NCBI RefSeq assembly: GCF_900099685.1
Contig: NZ_FNDW01000002.1
Location: forward strand, 186,001-250,000
DNA length: 64,000 nucleotides
Reading direction: 5' to 3'
From: Chryseobacterium taeanense
Lineage (GTDB): Bacteria; Bacteroidota; Bacteroidia; Flavobacteriales; Weeksellaceae
The first letter of the stretch is position 1; every line of letters starts with the position of its first letter. A program made the position numbers and the translations under genes. This document shows, piece by piece, positions 59,160-64,000 of this stretch. Below the pieces are notes generated by a model. The model worked only from the letters and a program-made list of their open reading frames with translations. It made no database searches and was not told the origin of the DNA.

Positions 59160-59951
59160 TCAGTTTTCATTGTCTTCGCTTGAAATAGGGTATTGATTGG
59201 TTGGATTGTACATTCTGTTTTTAAACTTATATAAGTACGGCGCTTTATTGGCAGATCCGTCATACAGTTTTTCTAGTCTGTCTAAAATATTTAAGCTTAA
59301 TATTTTGCGCTGAAAATTATTTCTCCTGAATTTTTCTCCTAAAATCGTCTCGTAGAGACACTGAAGGTCTTTCATTGTAAATTTTTCCGGAAGAAGATTA
59401 CTGGCTGCAACTTCTGTATTGATGTTCATTCTCAAATACTCCAAACCGGTTTCAATAATTCTGTCGTGATCGAAAGCCATATTCGGTAATTTGTTGACTT
59501 CAACCCATTCACAGGTTTCATTAAAAGCATCAGGAAAAGTATTGGCAATTGAAAAATCGATGAGACTACAGTATCCCACTGTAATGAATCGCTGAAATAT
59601 CCAGTGATCTTTGGGAACTTCAATGCCTTTATTTTTTAGTAGAATCTGGTGAACATTATTTTCTGTTCTGTCAATTCTTCCAAAAGTATGAAACTGCTTA
59701 AGAAAAATATCTTTAAGATGGGTTCTTTCGTATAAAACGCGTGCGGCAGCTTCACGCAGATCTTCATCGTTGAATACAAAACCTCCCGGAAGAGACCATA
59801 AATTCAGGTCATGGTACTTTAAAAGCAGAACTTTCAGGATATTGTCATGAAAACCAAATATGGTGCAGTCAACAGATACGTGCGCTACAAAGTCTTTTGT
59901 ATCAATGAGTTCCTGTAGTGTTCCCTTATTTTTATCGGTATTGATTTTCAT
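59160..59951 (-). CDS. Nudix-fold transcriptional regulator (NrtR/AraR-like), degenerate Nudix box
   Basis: From ATG 59951 the product has 263 residues. It has the same layout as the regulator at 19982: a Nudix fold, then a winged helix (LPEKFTMKDLQCLYETILGEKFRRNNFQRKILSLNIL). The Nudix box from Gly57 reads RVLYERTHL (71-79) where REUxEExGU is expected, so both metal-binding Glu and the Gly are gone. It probably senses a sugar metabolite and controls the adjacent MFS and SusC genes. The frame extends to a TTG at 59993 inside the MFS gene, an unlikely start. Confidence 0.85.
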   Translation of the reverse strand: MKINTDKNKGTLQELIDTKDFVAHVSVDCTIFGFHDNILKVLLLKYHDLNLWSLPGGFVFNDEDLREAAARVLYERTHLKDIFLKQFHTFGRIDRTENNVHQILLKNKGIEVPKDHWIFQRFITVGYCSLIDFSIANTFPDAFNETCEWVEVNKLPNMAFDHDRIIETGLEYLRMNINTEVAASNLLPEKFTMKDLQCLYETILGEKFRRNNFQRKILSLNILDRLEKLYDGSANKAPYLYKFKNRMYNPTNQYPISSEDNEN

Positions 59952-59967
59952 GGCAGTAAAAATAAAA

Positions 59968-61179
59968 TTATTTTCTAAATTTTTTATCGGCAAATTTAAA
60001 ATAAATTAAACTTATTGTAAACATCACAATAACAGCACATAAAATGTAGACTGGATAAAAACTTAAAAGTTGTTTTCCGAATATGATTGCCATAAGAATT
60101 GAACTTACAGAACTGCCCAGTGAAGAGAAAATAACAATAAGTGATGTAAAAAGGTTTGCTTTTGCCTTATCAATCTTGGCAATCATTTTTGAATTGATGA
60201 CAGGGTAAAGTGGCGACAGAAATAAACCGATCACCGGGAATAAAAACAACAGTGATTTGGAGTCGTCGGTATCAAAAAACTGAATTCCAATGATGATCGC
60301 CAACGCCAATACAATGAGCGACAGACAGAATATATAGTATTTCGATAATGAAAACCGATGAATCACGTTTGCTGTAATTGTTCTTCCAACATATGAAAAT
60401 AGGGCTAAAAATGAAGATGCCTGCAATGCAAAAAATGAATTAACCTTTAAATGATTTTTATAAAAAGAAGGTAACCATGAATTGAAACTTTGTTCTACAA
60501 AAACAATTGAGAAAATGATGGCTAAAAAAATGATTAACAAAGGATTAAAAAGAATTGATAAATCTTTTAAAATATTTTCATCATTATTTTTTACCGGTTC
60601 TGAAATGACAAGCTTTGAGAACAGAAAAATTGTTATTGCCGACAAAACTGTAATTGATAGAAATCCAAATTTCCAGAATTCAGAGAATTGGCTTGAGATC
60701 AGCCATCCAAAACCTATATTCACAACGAAAATTCCTATCATGAAAGAGGCTTCTACACTATTCATGGTTTTTGCCAATGCTTTTTCGTCGGAAATATTAT
60801 TTCTGATAATTCCAAAAACACAAATTTTCCCTATGGCGAAACACGTTCCGATAATAGCAAACCATAATTTGTAAAACCAGAAAACTTTAACGAATGGTAA
60901 AATAAGTGAACAAATCCCAACAATTGTTAAAGCCAGAATTAGTGATTTTTTTGTTCCGAATCTGCTAATAAAATTCACCGCAAAAAGTGAAATAAATGCA
61001 ATCGGAATATCCTTAAATGATTCTAAAAAACCAAGCTTTTCATAAGTGATTTTTGCCTCCGAAAGTTGAAGGATTACAATGCCCATGCAATTTAAGACCA
61101 TTGAGAAAATAAGAAAAGTAAGTTTTAGGGGAAGTGATATTTTTGAAAGTTTGGTTGTCATTTCGGGGACTCTTATCAT
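59968..61179 (-). CDS. MFS transporter of the second sugar locus
   Basis: The 403-residue protein has about 12 membrane helices and an MFS-type loop (NFISRFGTKKS). Its helices and the ESFKDIPIAFISLFAVNF segment resemble MFS proteins found beside SusC/SusD genes of Bacteroidota. It likely imports the mono- or disaccharide delivered by the outer-membrane receptor. The start may be ATG 61179 or the internal MTTKLSK. It is 16 bases upstream of the Nudix regulator and probably cotranscribed with it. Confidence 0.82.
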   Translation of the reverse strand: MIRVPEMTTKLSKISLPLKLTFLIFSMVLNCMGIVILQLSEAKITYEKLGFLESFKDIPIAFISLFAVNFISRFGTKKSLILALTIVGICSLILPFVKVFWFYKLWFAIIGTCFAIGKICVFGIIRNNISDEKALAKTMNSVEASFMIGIFVVNIGFGWLISSQFSEFWKFGFLSITVLSAITIFLFSKLVISEPVKNNDENILKDLSILFNPLLIIFLAIIFSIVFVEQSFNSWLPSFYKNHLKVNSFFALQASSFLALFSYVGRTITANVIHRFSLSKYYIFCLSLIVLALAIIIGIQFFDTDDSKSLLFLFPVIGLFLSPLYPVINSKMIAKIDKAKANLFTSLIVIFSSLGSSVSSILMAIIFGKQLLSFYPVYILCAVIVMFTISLIYFKFADKKFRK

Positions 61180-61306
61180 TAAATTTTGAGGAAAAATAGC
61201 CGTTATAAAGATAAAAAATATGCCTTTAAACCCCCAAAAATAAACGAAAAATTAAAATAATTATTAATAAAATGTTAAATAAAAGAAAAAAAATATATTT
61301 TTATTG

Positions 61307-61319
61307 TCTCAATTTGAGA
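61307..61319. promoter_or_regulatory. 13-bp perfect palindrome in the SusC promoter region, candidate operator
   Basis: TCTCAA-T-TTGAGA is a perfect inverted repeat located six bases after a TATATTTT sequence (61294-61301) that resembles the -7 box, and 20 bases before the susC ATG. It would cover the transcription start. The adjacent Nudix regulator is the obvious candidate binder. Confidence 0.5.
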
Positions 61320-61338
61320 ATTAAAAAACTAACTGTAT

Positions 61339-64000
61339 ATGAATGTAAGAATATCTAGAAGTTTGGGTATGGTTGCAGTACTTTATTTTACTGCAAACTT
61401 CAATGCCCAGAACACAAAGAGTGACACCCTTCCGAAAGAGCAAAAAATCGAGGAAGTGGTAATGATCGGCTACGGTACTCAGAAGAAGAGTAATGTGACG
61501 GGAGCTATTTCAAGTATTAAAGCCAGTGACATCGAAGCGATACCAGCCGGAAAACCGGAACAGGTATTACAAGGTAGAGCTGCCGGTGTCAATGTTATTT
61601 CGAATTCGGGACAACCTGGATCAAACGCAACTATTAGGGTAAGAGGTGTTACCAGTTATTCATCAAACAATGATCCACTTTGGGTAGTTGATGGTATCGT
61701 AGTTGATGGTATCGGTTGGTTAAGCCAAAGTGATATTGAAAGCATTGAAGTTTTGAAAGATGGTGCTTCTTCTGCTATTTATGGAGTTTCCGCAGCACGA
61801 GGGGTTATTTTGGTAACTACTAAAAAAGGTAAAAGGGGAAAACTTAGTTTATCCTACAACGGTTTCTTCGGGGTGAGTAATGCTGCGAGAAAATTAGATC
61901 TTCTTGATGCTACAGAATATGCTACCGTTATCAATGAAGGTTTTGCAAATGACGGACAAGCTATAAGATTTCAAAATCCTGCATCGTTTGGAAAAGGAAC
62001 TGATTGGCAGGATGAAATTTTCGGAACAGGAGAAAGACAGAACCATGAGATCAGTATACAAGGTGGAAACGAAAAATCTACTTATTTTGCTTCATTTGGA
62101 TATTACGATCAGACAGGTATTGTAATGAGTGATATTTCTTATTATAAAAGATTAACAGGGCGTTTAAATTCAACTCATAAAGTGACGGACTGGTTGACTG
62201 TAGGACAAACTTTTGCGTATACCCATCAAAAAAATCAGGGGATTAATGCTAATGGTGAGTTTGGCGGTCCGTTAAGCTCTGCCGTGAATTTGGATCCTAT
62301 TACCCCTGTTGTCGTAACAGATTGGTCACAGGTAAATCCTGCCTTATATACCAATGAGCATATTGTAAGAGATGAAAATGGAAATCCATATGGAATTTCA
62401 CCTTATGTAAATCAGGAAATGTCTAATCCAAGAGCTTTTAGATATACACAGTTAGGAAACTCTAACTGGTCAGACGATTTTATTGGCAATGTTTTTGCGG
62501 AAGTGAAATTTTTAGATCATTTTACGTTTAAATCTTCACTAAATGGTAAAAAAGCATATTGGGGAAACCAAAATTTCACTCCACTTTTCTATTTAAGTGC
62601 TACGTACAGCAATTTACTTCTAAACAGTTTGAGCCGCACTACTCAAAACAAATTTGAATGGAGTTTTGAAAACACGTTGAATTATCAAAATAAATTTGGA
62701 GATCACAGCTTGAATGTGCTTTTAGGAACAGGATACTATGATTACAATATTGGAGATGGGCAAAGTGTTACACATAAAGGGCTACCAATCAGTAATTATG
62801 AAGATGCATCTTTTAACTTCGAAGTTCCTTTGGCCAACCAAACTTCCTCAGCGTGGGATAATCAGGAATGGAATAAAGCTTCTTATTTTGGGCGTTTAAT
62901 TTATGATTTTAAAAATAAATACTTATTTACAGGAACCTTAAGATATGATGGATCATCATTGTTCGGAGCAGATAATCATTGGGGGATATTCCCATCATTC
63001 TCTTTAGGGTGGAATGTAGATAAAGAAAACTTCTGGCCGGAAAATAATGTTATAAATAGTTTAAAATTTCGTGGAGGTTACGGAACTTTAGGAAATGATG
63101 GTATTGAAGCTTATAAATTTTCAAAATTCTATATTTCTGGAGCCAACTATACTAGTGGATCAGGAGGTGTATTAATTGGGTATTTGCAAAATGGTCTGGA
63201 AAATAAAGATTTGAAATGGGAAACGACAACACAAACCAATATTGCAGCAGATTTAAGACTTTTCAAAAATTTTACTTTAACGGTTGATGTTTATGACAAA
63301 AAAACATCAGATATTCTACGACCTGTTCAAATTCCGGGTTATGTAGGAGTTACAGGATCTTATATAGCCAATATTGGAGATATGAGCAATAAGGGGATAG
63401 AAGTAGAATTAGGCTATAAAAAAACATGGAATGATTTCACATTTTCTGTAAATACTAATTTTGCTTACAATAAAAACGAAGTTTTATCACTTGAGCAAGG
63501 AACGAAGTACTTGGATGGAGCTGGCTTCCAATCTATGGGACCAATACAGAGAATCGTAGTAGGTGATTCTTATAATTCTTTCTATGGCTTTAAAACTTTG
63601 GGTGTTTTCCAAAATCAAGCGCAGATTAATGCTTATGTAAATTCTAAGGGGCAAATGCTTCAAACAGATGCAAAACCGGGGGATTTTATCTGGGCAGACT
63701 CTAATGGTGATGGTGTGATTGATGATTTAGATAAAGTGAATTTGGGAAGTTCAATTCCTAAATATAATTTCGGAGCTACACTAAACTTAAGCTATAAAAA
63801 CTGGGATTTTATGGTATTTGGACAAGGTGCTGGAGGAAATAAAATCTTCCAAGGTTTAAGAAGACTAGATATGTTAGATGCTAATTATCAAACTAAAATC
63901 TTAGACAGGTGGACGGGAGAAGGTTCTACTAACGAAAATCCAAGATTAACAAGGGCAGACGGAAACAAAAATTATTCAAGGTTATCTGACTGGTATCTAC
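61339..64000 (+). CDS. SusC/RagA-type TonB-linked outer-membrane receptor (cut by window edge)
   Basis: The first 887 residues are present and the frame is open to the window end. A signal peptide (to about NFNAQ) is followed directly by the TonB box and plug: EEVVMIGYGTQKKSNVTGAIS, IRVRGVTSYSSNNDPLWVVDG and IESIEVLKDGASSAIYGVSAARGVILVTTKKG, all SusC hallmarks. A beta-barrel follows. The N-terminal carboxypeptidase-D-like domain present in most SusC proteins is absent. It imports an oligosaccharide; a susD gene is expected just beyond the window. Confidence 0.93.
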   Translation, partial: MNVRISRSLGMVAVLYFTANFNAQNTKSDTLPKEQKIEEVVMIGYGTQKKSNVTGAISSIKASDIEAIPAGKPEQVLQGRAAGVNVISNSGQPGSNATIRVRGVTSYSSNNDPLWVVDGIVVDGIGWLSQSDIESIEVLKDGASSAIYGVSAARGVILVTTKKGKRGKLSLSYNGFFGVSNAARKLDLLDATEYATVINEGFANDGQAIRFQNPASFGKGTDWQDEIFGTGERQNHEISIQGGNEKSTYFASFGYYDQTGIVMSDISYYKRLTGRLNSTHKVTDWLTVGQTFAYTHQKNQGINANGEFGGPLSSAVNLDPITPVVVTDWSQVNPALYTNEHIVRDENGNPYGISPYVNQEMSNPRAFRYTQLGNSNWSDDFIGNVFAEVKFLDHFTFKSSLNGKKAYWGNQNFTPLFYLSATYSNLLLNSLSRTTQNKFEWSFENTLNYQNKFGDHSLNVLLGTGYYDYNIGDGQSVTHKGLPISNYEDASFNFEVPLANQTSSAWDNQEWNKASYFGRLIYDFKNKYLFTGTLRYDGSSLFGADNHWGIFPSFSLGWNVDKENFWPENNVINSLKFRGGYGTLGNDGIEAYKFSKFYISGANYTSGSGGVLIGYLQNGLENKDLKWETTTQTNIAADLRLFKNFTLTVDVYDKKTSDILRPVQIPGYVGVTGSYIANIGDMSNKGIEVELGYKKTWNDFTFSVNTNFAYNKNEVLSLEQGTKYLDGAGFQSMGPIQRIVVGDSYNSFYGFKTLGVFQNQAQINAYVNSKGQMLQTDAKPGDFIWADSNGDGVIDDLDKVNLGSSIPKYNFGATLNLSYKNWDFMVFGQGAGGNKIFQGLRRLDMLDANYQTKILDRWTGEGSTNENPRLTRADGNKNYSRLSDWYL

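Overview
The window reads as chromosome of a Flavobacteriia member of the Bacteroidota, most likely Chryseobacterium or a close Weeksellaceae relative. The grounds are low GC with A/T-rich spacers, several perfect or near-perfect Bacteroidota promoters (TTTG-N19-TAnnTTTG), a SusC/RagA receptor, a zeaxanthin-type crt cluster with a CrtYcd-type cyclase, and gene families typical of that group. Genus assignment is inference from gene content, not a search result.

Layout. 0-2 kb: end of galK, galT, and a DUF2383 protein. 2.2-6.4 kb: a carotenoid operon (MarR regulator, crtI, crtB, crtZ, crtY) predicted to convert GGPP to zeaxanthin. 6.4-8 kb: a DUF6261-like gene, a 41-bp tandem repeat array, and a truncated RAYT transposase beside a REP-type palindrome. 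8-21 kb: a glycan-use locus on the minus strand (FucP-type sugar importer, two GH3 glycosidases, two alpha/beta-hydrolase esterases, a TonB receptor), with a divergent Nudix-fold regulator whose catalytic Nudix residues are lost. 21-28 kb: AlkB, an SDR enzyme, a 599-residue nitronate-monooxygenase-like protein with a Cys-rich tail, tRNA-Ser, and a DGPF/ECF42 sigma-factor pair. 28-33 kb: membrane and ion genes (CDF, DUF202, AI-2E family, DUF305, Ca2+/cation antiporter).

33-36.6 kb is the most unusual stretch. Two divergent promoters each lead into the same 27-nt hairpin. On the plus side the 5' end of the predicted leader can pair with the start codon of a small exported protein. Then come dispersed palindromic repeats, a surface protein with a sharp composition break near residue 342, an HU/DUF4469-like protein, and a 23-bp tandem array that begins at that gene's stop codon.

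36.6-46.2 kb is mostly housekeeping: two M28 peptidases (one lacking key active-site residues), DUF1015-serA-serC, ferredoxin, acyl-CoA reductase and a BI-1 family protein. 46.3-47.6 kb is a decayed insertion sequence. 47.6-59 kb holds thioredoxin, peroxiredoxin, an M16 protease, an aminotransferase, rsmG, a lipoprotein, DUF922, an AddB-like nuclease and glutaryl-CoA dehydrogenase. 59-64 kb is a second sugar locus: another degenerate-Nudix regulator, an MFS transporter and a SusC receptor that runs off the window. A 13-bp palindrome lies in the SusC promoter region.
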